The position numbers were made by a program, and so were the translations under genes. Source: a bacterium (GTDB lineage Bacteria > JAHJDO01). Taken from it: DNA of 12,722 bases. Where the stretch lies: contig JAUSPT010000077.1 of the NCBI GenBank assembly GCA_030652805.1, forward strand, positions 1 through 12,722. Reading direction: 5' to 3'. Shown here piece by piece: positions 1 through 6,992 of the stretch; position 1 is the stretch's first letter, and the number at the start of each line of letters is the position of its first letter. Below the pieces are notes generated by a model. That model saw only the letters and a program-made list of their open reading frames with translations, was not told the origin of the DNA and ran no database searches.

Positions 1-7
1 CAAGGAG

Positions 8-25
8 TTATCCACAATATGCACA
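8..25 (+). other. Two abutting DnaA-box-like 9-mers
   Basis: Positions 8-16 read TTATCCACA, an exact match to the DnaA box consensus TTATNCACA. Positions 17-25 read ATATGCACA, which matches eight of nine bases in the same orientation with no gap. AT-rich sequence follows, with a TAC trinucleotide run at 67-76. This could be the edge of a replication origin or a DnaA-responsive promoter cut by the window, or it may be chance. No dnaA, dnaN or other origin-linked gene is visible. Confidence 0.3.
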
Positions 26-90
26 TAATTAACAAAAAGAAAAAGTTTGATCAAAAAGAAAAATTTACTACTACTAATCTTAACAAAATA

Positions 91-131
91 GGACATTTCT
101 AAATGTTTTAAAAGCGGACATTTCTAAATGT
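91..131. repeat. Tandem pair of 16-bp palindromic motif
   Basis: GGACATTTCTAAATGT occurs twice without a mismatch, at 91-106 and 116-131, with starts 25 bp apart. Within each copy ACATTT and AAATGT form an inverted repeat around a central CT. The second copy is followed by GGTTGACA, ending at 139. Repeated subterminal motifs next to a TGACA/TGTCA end resemble the termini of IS21-like or IS481-like transposons, so this may be the right end of an element lying mostly outside the window. A repressor operator pair upstream of hslV is the alternative. No transposase is visible. Confidence 0.5.
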
Positions 132-145
132 GGTTGACACATTCA

Positions 146-174
146 TTGCTTGCAAAGCCTCAAGATGTTATATT
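146..174 (+). promoter_or_regulatory. Possible sigma70 promoter of hslVU
   Basis: A TTGCTT hexamer (146-151) and a TATATT hexamer (169-174) are separated by 17 bp. The -10 matches the consensus in five of six bases, while the -35 matches only its TTG. Transcription would start near 181, giving a leader of about 40 bases before the hslV ATG. The nearby TTGACA at 134-139 has no suitable -10 at the right distance. Confidence 0.3.
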
Positions 175-220
175 GATAGGAGATTTTTGTGATTTAAAAA
201 CCAGTTCAGGGAGGGAGAAA

Positions 221-748
221 ATGACACGCTCAACTACAATTCTTACTGTAAGGCATAAGGGAAAAGTGGCCATAGGTGGTGATGGGCAAGTTACACAAAA
301 CGAAACTATTATGAAACATAATGCAAAAAAACTACGTAGATTATATAATGATCAAGTACTGGTCGGTTTTGCAGGGGCAACAGCAGATGCTTTTACTCTG
401 TTTGAAAGATTTGAAAAAAAGCTGGAGGAGTATAGCGGCAATCTTCAGAGGGCCGCAATTGAGCTTGCAAAAGACTGGCGCACAGATAGAGTTCTGAGGC
501 GGCTGGAGTCTTTGCTCGTCGTTGTCAATAAGGATTATTCACTTCTTATATCTGGAACGGGAGATGTTATTGAGCCAAGTGACGGAGTATTAGCCATAGG
601 TTCAGGAGGTCCTTATGCGCTTGCCGCAGCTAAAGCGCTGATAAAATATTCAGACCTCTCAGCATCAGAAATCGTTAAGGAAGCTATTTTAATAGCATCT
701 TCAATATGCATATATACGAACGATCAGATAGTTGTAGAGAAACTCTAG
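221..748 (+). CDS. hslV: ATP-dependent protease peptidase subunit HslV (ClpQ)
   Basis: HslV is the peptidase of the cytoplasmic HslUV protease, a bacterial proteasome-like machine in which an N-terminal threonine is the nucleophile. The start at 221 gives 175 residues, the usual family length, and follows the strong ribosome site AGGGAGGGAG (208-217). The protein begins [19 protein letters not shown]. By alignment with E. coli HslV, Thr5 becomes Thr1 after a four-residue propeptide is removed. Family signatures include GGDGQVT, the K-x-RRLYND stretch, [36 protein letters not shown] and the C-terminal ICIYTND. The same frame stays open upstream to an ATG at 128, but that extension has no HslV similarity, runs out of the palindromic repeat, and would bury the catalytic threonine. 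hslU follows after 13 bases, so the two are co-transcribed. Confidence 0.96.
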   Translation: MTRSTTILTVRHKGKVAIGGDGQVTQNETIMKHNAKKLRRLYNDQVLVGFAGATADAFTLFERFEKKLEEYSGNLQRAAIELAKDWRTDRVLRRLESLLVVVNKDYSLLISGTGDVIEPSDGVLAIGSGGPYALAAAKALIKYSDLSASEIVKEAILIASSICIYTNDQIVVEKL

Positions 749-761
749 GGAGGAAGTTTTA

Positions 762-2096
762 ATGGATGCATTAACACCAAAACAAGTTGTAAAAGAGCTT
801 GATAAATATATTATCGGACAGAGCAATGCTAAAAAGTCAGTAGCTATAGCTTTGAGAAACAGATGGCGCAGACAGAAACTGCCTTTAGAACTGCGTGATG
901 AAGTTGCTCCAAAGAATATTATTATGATCGGACCAACAGGTATAGGAAAGACAGAAATTGCCAGACGCCTTGCGCGATTGGCTCAGGTGCCATTCCTTAA
1001 GGTTGAGGCGTCAAAATATACGGAGATTGGTTATGTTGGCAGAGACGTAGAATCTATGATAAGGGATCTGACTGATCTTGCAGTAAAAATGATAAGAGAT
1101 GCTGAGAGCCGCCGCGTTGAGATCAAGGCTTCTGAGCTTGCAGAGGAAAGACTGTTAGATCTGCTCCTGCCCCCTGCAAATAACAAAACTAATGATAGAG
1201 AAAAGGAAGAGCAAATTAAAAGGACGCGGGAAAAGTTAAAAATGAGACTTACTGATGGCAAGCTTGATAATAGAATGGTTGAGCTTGAGGTAAAAAATAA
1301 CATAATGCCCATGGTTGAAATCTTTTCAAGCTCCGGCATAGAAGAAATGGGAATAAATTTTCATGACATGTTTTCCAAAATGATGCCGAAACAGAGCAAG
1401 AAAAGAAAAGCAACTATTAAGGAAGCAAGACGTATCCTCACTCAGGAAGAAGCGGCAAAACTGCTTGACATGGATGAGATTATCCGCACTGCTATGTCCA
1501 AAGTAGAAAATTCCGGCATAGTATTTATAGATGAGCTTGATAAGATTGCAGGCACTAAGTCGCAATCCGGCCCTGATGTGTCAAGAGAGGGGGTACAGAG
1601 AGATATACTGCCTATTGTAGAAGGAACAACTGTTGCAACAAAATATGGAATGGTAAAGACAGACCATATTTTATTTATAGCAGCTGGCGCTTTTCATGTG
1701 AGTAAACCCTCAGACCTTATCCCTGAACTGCAGGGAAGATTTCCAATAAGGGTTGAACTCTCAAGTTTAAGCGAAGGTGATTTTGAGAAAATACTCACAC
1801 AGCCTCGCAACGCATTGATTAAACAATACATAGCGCTTCTGGAAACAGAAAATGTTAAGATTGAATTTACAAAAGATGCTGTTCGTGAAATTGCCTCCAT
1901 AGCATTCAAGATAAATCAGGAAACAGAGAATATAGGAGCCAGACGCCTTTATACTGTTGTGGAAAAAATGCTGGAGGATATATCCTTCAATGCGCCTGAG
2001 GAGAGTGGCAAAAAAATATCTATAAATGCAGCGTATGTAAAGAAAAAAATGGAAGGGTTTGTGGAGGATATTGACGTTACAAGGTACATTTTGTAA
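762..2096 (+). CDS. hslU: ATP-dependent protease ATPase subunit HslU (ClpY)
   Basis: HslU is the AAA+ unfoldase that forms hexameric rings, captures and unfolds substrates, and threads them into HslV. The 444-residue length is normal. The N-terminus contains the typical [17 protein letters not shown]. Walker A is GPTGIGKT (57-64), the pore loop is GYVG (90-93), and the charged, helix-rich intermediate I domain spans roughly 110-230. Walker B is IVFIDELDK (about 253-261), and an [11 protein letters not shown] stretch carries the arginine-finger position near Arg326. Sensor 2 lies in [11 protein letters not shown] (about 391-401), and the C-terminus is RYIL, the conserved tail that inserts into HslV pockets to activate it. 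The ribosome site AGGGAGG (747-753) overlaps the hslV stop codon, so translation is probably coupled. Nothing appears broken. Confidence 0.97.
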   Translation: MDALTPKQVVKELDKYIIGQSNAKKSVAIALRNRWRRQKLPLELRDEVAPKNIIMIGPTGIGKTEIARRLARLAQVPFLKVEASKYTEIGYVGRDVESMIRDLTDLAVKMIRDAESRRVEIKASELAEERLLDLLLPPANNKTNDREKEEQIKRTREKLKMRLTDGKLDNRMVELEVKNNIMPMVEIFSSSGIEEMGINFHDMFSKMMPKQSKKRKATIKEARRILTQEEAAKLLDMDEIIRTAMSKVENSGIVFIDELDKIAGTKSQSGPDVSREGVQRDILPIVEGTTVATKYGMVKTDHILFIAAGAFHVSKPSDLIPELQGRFPIRVELSSLSEGDFEKILTQPRNALIKQYIALLETENVKIEFTKDAVREIASIAFKINQETENIGARRLYTVVEKMLEDISFNAPEESGKKISINAAYVKKKMEGFVEDIDVTRYIL

Positions 2097-2203
2097 AAAA
2101 TAATTCCCAATTCTTACTTTTTATTTAATTCTTCTAGCACAAAGGTTTTTTCCTTTCGGATAGCTTGTATTTTGATAGTGCAATAAGTGCCTGTCCATTT
2201 CCG

Positions 2204-2212
2204 AAAACGTTT
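2204..2212. promoter_or_regulatory. Putative upstream LacI-family operator
   Basis: The site reads AAAACGTTT, containing the perfect 8-bp palindrome AAACGTTT around a central CG. LacI-family regulators such as PurR and CcpA bind AT-flanked central CpG sites of this type. It lies about 50 bp upstream of the predicted transcription start, just before the -35 hexamer. The same nine bases recur 68 bp downstream. The assignment to the adjacent regulator is inference. Confidence 0.5.
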
Positions 2213-2222
2213 AAGATTTTTC

Positions 2223-2251
2223 TTGACAAGATTCCTGCCTATTGCTATACT
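2223..2251 (+). promoter_or_regulatory. Near-consensus sigma70 promoter of the LacI operon
   Basis: The hexamers are TTGACA (2223-2228, perfect) and TATACT (2246-2251, five of six), with an optimal 17-bp spacer. Transcription would start near 2258, leaving a leader of roughly 34 bases before the regulator's ATG. A promoter this strong with operator-like sites on both sides fits a repressible sugar operon. It also implies that the operon is transcribed independently of hslVU, although no convincing terminator separates them. Confidence 0.75.
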
Positions 2252-2267
2252 TATGTCAGAATTGGGG

Positions 2268-2283
2268 CTCAAAAACGTTTGAG
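2268..2283. promoter_or_regulatory. Putative downstream LacI-family operator
   Basis: CTCAAAAACGTTTGAG has arms CTCAAA and TTTGAG that are exact reverse complements around a four-base centre. It contains the AAAACGTTT core (2272-2280) shared with the site at 2204-2212. It lies about 10-25 bases after the predicted transcription start and abuts the ribosome site (GAGGG, 2281-2285), where a bound repressor would block transcription. The two dyads, one centred on AACG and one on CG, are offset, so the exact binding centre is uncertain. Confidence 0.55.
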
Positions 2284-2291
2284 GGAAAATA

Positions 2292-3314
2292 ATGGCAGGC
2301 ATAAAGGATATCGCTGAAAAAGCAGATGTATCAATCGCAACGGTATCCAAGGCGCTGGCTGGAAAAGAAGATGTTTCCAAAGCTACCCGTCGTAAGATAG
2401 TCAGGATCGCTCGTCACCTGAACTATCGGCCAAATCCAATTGCTCGGTCTTTGGTTACCAGAAAAACTAATACACTTGGACTTATTATGCCATATATAAC
2501 CAATCCGGCAGCAACCGAGAGATTGCGTGGGATACAACATTCTGCTTTGGAAAGAGAATTTATGCTTATCTCATGCCTGAGCGCAAATGATGGTAAAGAT
2601 TCAGAACAGAAATATTTTCAGATGCTTTGCGATAGACAGGTGGATGGAATAATTATAATGCCGATAGAAAAGAGCACTAAAGACTTTTTGTCTCATTTCT
2701 CATTTAACCTTCCGGTTGTGATAATGAGTGAATGTATTAATCACTTACCTTATGATTTTGTGGGGAATGATGACGAAGAGGGAGGGCGCTTAGCATGCGA
2801 ACACCTGGTCAAAGGAGGACATAAACATATCGGATATCTTGGAAATTCTCCATCAGTTTATTCAGATATTGAAATAATCAAAGGATACAGGAATATCCTT
2901 GAAAAGTATCACATAAAAGAAAAATCAAATTTAATTACATTCGGGAATACCAATCGTGACGCATTAAGAAAGAATATTGCCGGTCTGATGTCTCTTTCTC
3001 CGCATCCTACAGCTATTATGACATGGAGCGACATGATTGCTTTTTGGGCTTTAGAGGAGCTTGAAAAATTGAATATAAATGTGCCCAGGGACATGGCACT
3101 AATCGGCTATGATAATATAGAATTGTCAGCTATGTTTCGTGTCCCTCTTACAACTGTTGCTCAATCTAATTATCAAATTGGAACTAGCGCAGCTGATTGT
3201 CTGATAGACCGTATACAAGATAAACTTACTGATCATCCGCGTAAAATAATCTTTAAACCAAGTTTAATTATCAGAGAGTCATGCGGATTAAAAAATACAT
3301 TAAAGAATAGATAA
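2292..3314 (+). CDS. LacI-family transcriptional regulator
   Basis: This is a DNA-binding regulator that most likely senses a sugar or sugar derivative and controls the operon it heads. The 340-residue length is typical. Residues 4-23 (IKDIAEKADVSIATVSKALA) form the LacI-type helix-turn-helix. Residues about 47-57 (PNPIARSLVTR) are the hinge, with Leu54 in the position that intercalates at a central CpG. From about residue 61 a periplasmic-binding-protein-like sensor domain begins (NTLGLIMPYI), with the family stretches DRQVDGIIIMP, GHKHIGYLG and ALIGYDNIELSAMFRVPLTTV. The ATG at 2292 follows GAGGG at 2281-2285. The next gene starts 12 bases after the stop, so the regulator is the first cistron of the operon. 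The effector cannot be read from the sequence. Confidence 0.93.
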   Translation: MAGIKDIAEKADVSIATVSKALAGKEDVSKATRRKIVRIARHLNYRPNPIARSLVTRKTNTLGLIMPYITNPAATERLRGIQHSALEREFMLISCLSANDGKDSEQKYFQMLCDRQVDGIIIMPIEKSTKDFLSHFSFNLPVVIMSECINHLPYDFVGNDDEEGGRLACEHLVKGGHKHIGYLGNSPSVYSDIEIIKGYRNILEKYHIKEKSNLITFGNTNRDALRKNIAGLMSLSPHPTAIMTWSDMIAFWALEELEKLNINVPRDMALIGYDNIELSAMFRVPLTTVAQSNYQIGTSAADCLIDRIQDKLTDHPRKIIFKPSLIIRESCGLKNTLKNR

Positions 3315-3326
3315 AGGAAAATAATC

Positions 3327-4565
3327 ATGCCTGGACCAGGAATGGAACTAATTGGCGAAGAAGAAAAAAAGGAACTGCTAGAAGTTATTGAATCAGGCTA
3401 TCTTTTTCGTTACGGAAGTGATAATAACCCAAATTTTAAGGCAAAGGTATATTCATTGGAAACTGAATTTGCGAAATTGTCCGGGGTCAAATACGCAGTA
3501 GCAGTCAACTCAGGCACTACTGCTTTGCTCGTAGCTTTAGGCGGATTGGGAATTGGTCCGGGGGACGAGGTGATAGTTCCCGGATATACGTTTGTCGCCA
3601 GTATTTCCTCTATAATTTACGCAAGGGCGATACCAATCCTGGCAGAGATAGATGAATCATTTAATCTGGATCCGGATGATGTTCAAAGAAAGATAACTCC
3701 ACGAACAAAAGCCATCATGGCGGTGCATATGCTTGGTAATCCCGCAAGATTGGATAAATTAAAGAAAATTGCTGATAAGCATAATTTAATTCTTATCGAG
3801 GATGCTGCCCAGGCAGGTGGCGCGAGTTACAAAGGAAAACCGATTGGAAGTATAGGCAATGCAGGATGCTTTAGCTTTAATATATTCAAGACTATTACTG
3901 CAGGTGATGGTGGAATGGTGATTACAGATAATGAAGAATTGTACAGGCGGTTTTTTGCGTTTCATGACCAGGGTCATAGTCCTATGAGAAAAAGCGTTGA
4001 CGTTGGGAAAAGACCATTTGTCGGACTGGACTTCCGCATGACTGAATTAACAGCGGCTGTTGTTCTGGCTCAATTAAGAAAAATAGAGAAAATAATAACA
4101 ACTCTTAGAAACAATAAAAGACGATTCAAAGACGGAATAACTGATATAAAAGGAGTTAAATTCAGGGACATAACAGATCCAGATGGAGAATGCGCAACTG
4201 TTATGACAATTATTCTGCCCTCAAAAGAAATAGCAGAGAAAATAGCCCATGAACTTGGAACTACAGTTATTCAAGCCTCAGGCTGGCATGTTTATTCAAA
4301 TATGGAACATATATTAAATCAACGAACTATTACTAAAGAAGGGTGTCCGTTTACCTGCCCGTATTATAAAGGACCCAAACCGGATTATTATAAAGGCATG
4401 CTGCCTCGTACAGATGATTTGCTCTCAAGATCCATCAATATCGGGATAGGGGTATCAGATCCTGGGTTAGGTACTGCATTTGGAATTACTATTACAAATA
4501 ATGCTTCTGAAATAGACAAAAAAGTAGAGCAGTTTAGAAGTGCAACTGAAAAACATTTGAAATAG
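3327..4565 (+). CDS. DegT/DnrJ/EryC1-family PLP-dependent aminotransferase
   Basis: Members of this fold-type I PLP family usually move an amino group from glutamate or glutamine to a keto sugar or keto cyclitol; a minority are dehydratases. Of the 412 residues, NSGTTAL (61-67) is the cofactor phosphate loop. EDAAQ (158-162) supplies the aspartate (Asp159) that contacts the pyridine nitrogen. CFSFNIFKTITAGDGG (181-196) contains the Schiff-base lysine, Lys188, so this should be a true aminotransferase rather than a lysine-lacking dehydratase. A cysteine-bearing segment (GCPFTCPYY, about 339-347) sits in the C-terminal domain. It starts 12 bases after the regulator, with AAGGAA (3314-3319) as ribosome site. 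Among sugar isomerases and a Gfo/Idh dehydrogenase, it probably acts on a keto intermediate of the same route. The substrate is unknown, and scyllo-inosose-type cyclitol transamination is one alternative. Confidence 0.92.
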   Translation: MPGPGMELIGEEEKKELLEVIESGYLFRYGSDNNPNFKAKVYSLETEFAKLSGVKYAVAVNSGTTALLVALGGLGIGPGDEVIVPGYTFVASISSIIYARAIPILAEIDESFNLDPDDVQRKITPRTKAIMAVHMLGNPARLDKLKKIADKHNLILIEDAAQAGGASYKGKPIGSIGNAGCFSFNIFKTITAGDGGMVITDNEELYRRFFAFHDQGHSPMRKSVDVGKRPFVGLDFRMTELTAAVVLAQLRKIEKIITTLRNNKRRFKDGITDIKGVKFRDITDPDGECATVMTIILPSKEIAEKIAHELGTTVIQASGWHVYSNMEHILNQRTITKEGCPFTCPYYKGPKPDYYKGMLPRTDDLLSRSINIGIGVSDPGLGTAFGITITNNASEIDKKVEQFRSATEKHLK

Positions 4566-4573
4566 GAGAAATC

Positions 4574-5806
4574 ATGACATCAAAAGAGCGAATATTAGCA
4601 GTTTGGAATGGGGAAAAACCGGATCATGTGCCATTAACCACATGGTGCTTTGGTCTTCTTGCTCCACAAAATCTTCGCTGGAATAATCATGGACATGAAG
4701 TAAAATATTGGTACTCCAAACGAATGGAGCACCTGCATACCTTGCCTCAGGCGTGGGATGTAGAGGATGATTTCAAGAGAGTTCTTGCCTGGCATTCGCT
4801 GGGAGTTGATGACATTCTGGATATATCTGTGCCATGGAGCATCCATCCTGAAGTAAGCTGGAAAGATTCCAGAATAGAACCCAATAGCAGCGAGAAATAT
4901 CCGGTTATGGCGCGTGAATACCAGACACCTGCGGGTTCTCTGCGCCACGCTGTTAGGGAAACAGGCGAAGATCCGGGAGCCGGCTGGGTGGTTCAGCCTG
5001 ATCACGTTCCGCTCATTGAAGATTATAACATCCCGCGCGCTGTTGAGCATGCAGTAAGTTCCCATTCTGATATACCAAAAATTAAGTATCTTTTTTGTTC
5101 ACCAGATAACAAGGCAAAGGAATGGTTTACGCGCCGCATCCAAAGAGTAAAAGAATTCACTGATAAACATATTGCCCCTGTGCAGGCATGGTCAGCGTTT
5201 GGAATGGATGGCGTTGTATGGCTTACCGGCACAGAGGGCGCAATCATGATGGCAATGGATGAACCAGAAGCGTTTGGAAAGCTAATTGACATCATTGCTG
5301 AAGCAGACCTGGGACGAACGGAATTAGCTGCCTCTTTTCCCGAAGTAGATATGGTAGTTCAACGCGGCTGGTATTCGTCAACGGATTTCTGGTCACCAAA
5401 GTTGTTTGACGATTTCGTTTATCCTCATATCAAAGAATTAGCGAAAACGGCTCACAAATACGGGAAGAAATTCGGTTATGTTATGACCACAGGGGTCGAG
5501 ATTCTTGGGTCCCGTCTGGCAGAGGCAGGCGTAGATGTTCTTTATTTTGCCGATCCAATACAAGATGGAATATCTCTTGAGAAAGCGCGTGAACTTTCTG
5601 AGAGAGGTATGACATTAGTGGGTGGAACTAATTCTCTTTCACTGGTGTCTGGCGATAGCAACAGAATCCACAATGAAGTGCGTCAGGCCATTGACATTCT
5701 CGGTGCGACAAATCGTTTTATTCTCCATCCTGTAGACGCGCTATTCCCTGATACACCATGGGAGGGCATAGAACAAATGATCGAAGCATGGAGGAAATAC
5801 AGATGA
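4574..5806 (+). CDS. UroD-superfamily protein 1
   Basis: This 410-residue protein has the uroporphyrinogen decarboxylase/MtaA-type TIM-barrel fold. It is not a likely haem enzyme, because it sits in a sugar operon and lacks obvious HemE signatures. The N-terminus TSKERILAVWNGEKPDHVPL is the typical opening of this family. The barrel stretch SPKLFDDFVYPHIKELAKTAHKYGKKFGYVMTTG (residues about 274-307) and the C-terminal HPVDALFPDTPWEGIEQMIEAW are characteristic. At the strand end where MtaA-type methyltransferases carry a zinc-binding His-x-Cys and other relatives carry His-x-Asp-Gly, this protein reads YVMTTGVE (about 302-309), so the histidine is missing and the chemistry may differ. The ribosome site AGGAG (4564-4568) overlaps the preceding stop. 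Its own stop overlaps the next start by four bases, so translation is probably coupled. The function is not known. Confidence 0.85.
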   Translation: MTSKERILAVWNGEKPDHVPLTTWCFGLLAPQNLRWNNHGHEVKYWYSKRMEHLHTLPQAWDVEDDFKRVLAWHSLGVDDILDISVPWSIHPEVSWKDSRIEPNSSEKYPVMAREYQTPAGSLRHAVRETGEDPGAGWVVQPDHVPLIEDYNIPRAVEHAVSSHSDIPKIKYLFCSPDNKAKEWFTRRIQRVKEFTDKHIAPVQAWSAFGMDGVVWLTGTEGAIMMAMDEPEAFGKLIDIIAEADLGRTELAASFPEVDMVVQRGWYSSTDFWSPKLFDDFVYPHIKELAKTAHKYGKKFGYVMTTGVEILGSRLAEAGVDVLYFADPIQDGISLEKARELSERGMTLVGGTNSLSLVSGDSNRIHNEVRQAIDILGATNRFILHPVDALFPDTPWEGIEQMIEAWRKYR

Positions 5807-6975
5807 ACACAAATAAGTTTAAAGTTGGTATTATTGGGATGGGGTTTATTGGCAAGATTCATTTAGAGGAATTATCTCGGGTAGAAGGAATTGAAGTTCT
5901 GGCTATAGCGGATTCTAACATAGAACTGGTTAAGAATATTGGAGAAAGATTTGGAATTAAGAAAATTTATTCTGATTGGGAAGAACTTGTTAACGACAAA
6001 GACATAGAAGTAGTACATAACTGTACACCTAACAATCTTCATTTTGAAGTCAATCAGAAAGTTATAGAAAGCGGAAAAGAGATATTCTCAGAAAAGCCCC
6101 TGGCTTTAAGTTCAGAAGAGTCCGGAATTTTAGTTGAAAAAGCCAGAGAAAAGGGAACTATTACAGGAATAAATTTCTGTTACCGGTATTATCCAGTTAT
6201 CCAAGAAGCTGCGTACAGGATAAAGTCTGGAGAAATAGGCAACGTTCACACGGTTCTAGGACATTATCTTCAGGATTGGCTGCTTTATTCTACTGATTAC
6301 AGCTGGAGGCTTGATCCCAAGTTTTCGGGTCGTTCGAATGTTATGGGTGATCTGGGAAGCCATTGGTGCGATCTGGTTCAATTTATAACAGGCAGTCGGA
6401 TTAAAGAGGTTATGGCAGAGTTAAGAACAGTTATTCCTAAAAGACAGAGGCCAAAAGATAAATCAGCTTTGACTTTTTCAGACCGGATTTCCCAGAATTC
6501 TGAAGAGGTGGATATAACCCTTGATGATTACGGGGCATTAATGCTCCGTTTTGAAAATAATGCAAGAGGCACCTTTACTACTGCTCAGGTGTGCGCTGGT
6601 AGAAAGTGTAATATAGATATTCAAGTATATGGTACGGAAAAATCCCTGGCATGGAATCATGAACGACCCAGCGAACTCTGGATGGGTAAGAGAAATGAGG
6701 CAAATGAAATATTCTTTGAATCTCCCCTGCTTCAGCATAAATCGACCCAGCATTATGCAACCCTGCCATCCGGACATCCAATGGGATATCGGGATGCAGT
6801 GCTTAATTTGTTCAGGGATTATTACAATACCATTAAAGATAAGCGAGAAGGGAATAAAGCCATCTCAAATCATCCGGATTTTATAGCAGGACATAATGAG
6901 ATGTTGGTATTGGAAGCAGCTTTAGAATCAGTTGAGCAAAGAACATGGACAGAAGTTAAATATAACGACTTTTAA
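5803..6975 (+). CDS. Gfo/Idh/MocA-family NAD(P)-dependent oxidoreductase
   Basis: This family oxidises or reduces hydroxyl/keto groups of sugars and cyclitols; inositol dehydrogenase is a member. The 390-residue protein opens with the Rossmann motif KVGIIGMGFIGKIH (7-20), in which GMGFIG is the dinucleotide loop. The family lysine is in SEKPLALS (about 96-103; Lys98). GDLGSHWCDL (182-191) supplies the conserved Asp183 and His187 of the catalytic region, in the usual alpha/beta C-terminal domain. An ATG at 5803 overlapping the previous gene's TGA (ATGA) was chosen because GGAGG (5790-5794) lies eight bases upstream and the Rossmann strand begins right after it. An in-frame ATG at 5758 would add 15 unrelated residues inside the previous gene. 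The substrate is presumably an intermediate shared with the neighbouring isomerases. Confidence 0.92.
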   Translation: MNTNKFKVGIIGMGFIGKIHLEELSRVEGIEVLAIADSNIELVKNIGERFGIKKIYSDWEELVNDKDIEVVHNCTPNNLHFEVNQKVIESGKEIFSEKPLALSSEESGILVEKAREKGTITGINFCYRYYPVIQEAAYRIKSGEIGNVHTVLGHYLQDWLLYSTDYSWRLDPKFSGRSNVMGDLGSHWCDLVQFITGSRIKEVMAELRTVIPKRQRPKDKSALTFSDRISQNSEEVDITLDDYGALMLRFENNARGTFTTAQVCAGRKCNIDIQVYGTEKSLAWNHERPSELWMGKRNEANEIFFESPLLQHKSTQHYATLPSGHPMGYRDAVLNLFRDYYNTIKDKREGNKAISNHPDFIAGHNEMLVLEAALESVEQRTWTEVKYNDF

Positions 6976-6992
6976 ATCAGGGAGGGATAGAT

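Noticed and set aside
1-102. Open + strand frame from the left edge to TAA at 100-102
   Set aside because: It encodes a lysine- and asparagine-rich peptide from AT-rich DNA with no recognisable protein end, and it runs into the palindromic repeat. It is more likely chance than the tail of a gene.
128-220. N-terminal extension of HslV from ATG 128
   Set aside because: The extra 31 residues have no family similarity and would prevent exposure of the catalytic threonine; the ATG at 221 has a strong ribosome site.
2141-2156. Hairpin AAAGG-TTTTTT-CCTTT after hslU as a terminator
   Set aside because: The stem has only five pairs, mostly A-T, and there is no T-tract after it, so it does not qualify as an intrinsic terminator.
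4634-5065. Minus-strand open frame of 143 codons within UroD-like gene 1
   Set aside because: It lies wholly inside a well-supported + strand gene, has no recognisable domain, and has no neighbouring minus-strand genes.
4574-5806. Annotation as HemE, the haem-pathway uroporphyrinogen decarboxylase
   Set aside because: The gene lies in a sugar operon without other haem genes and the sequence lacks clear HemE signatures; only the superfamily assignment is supported.
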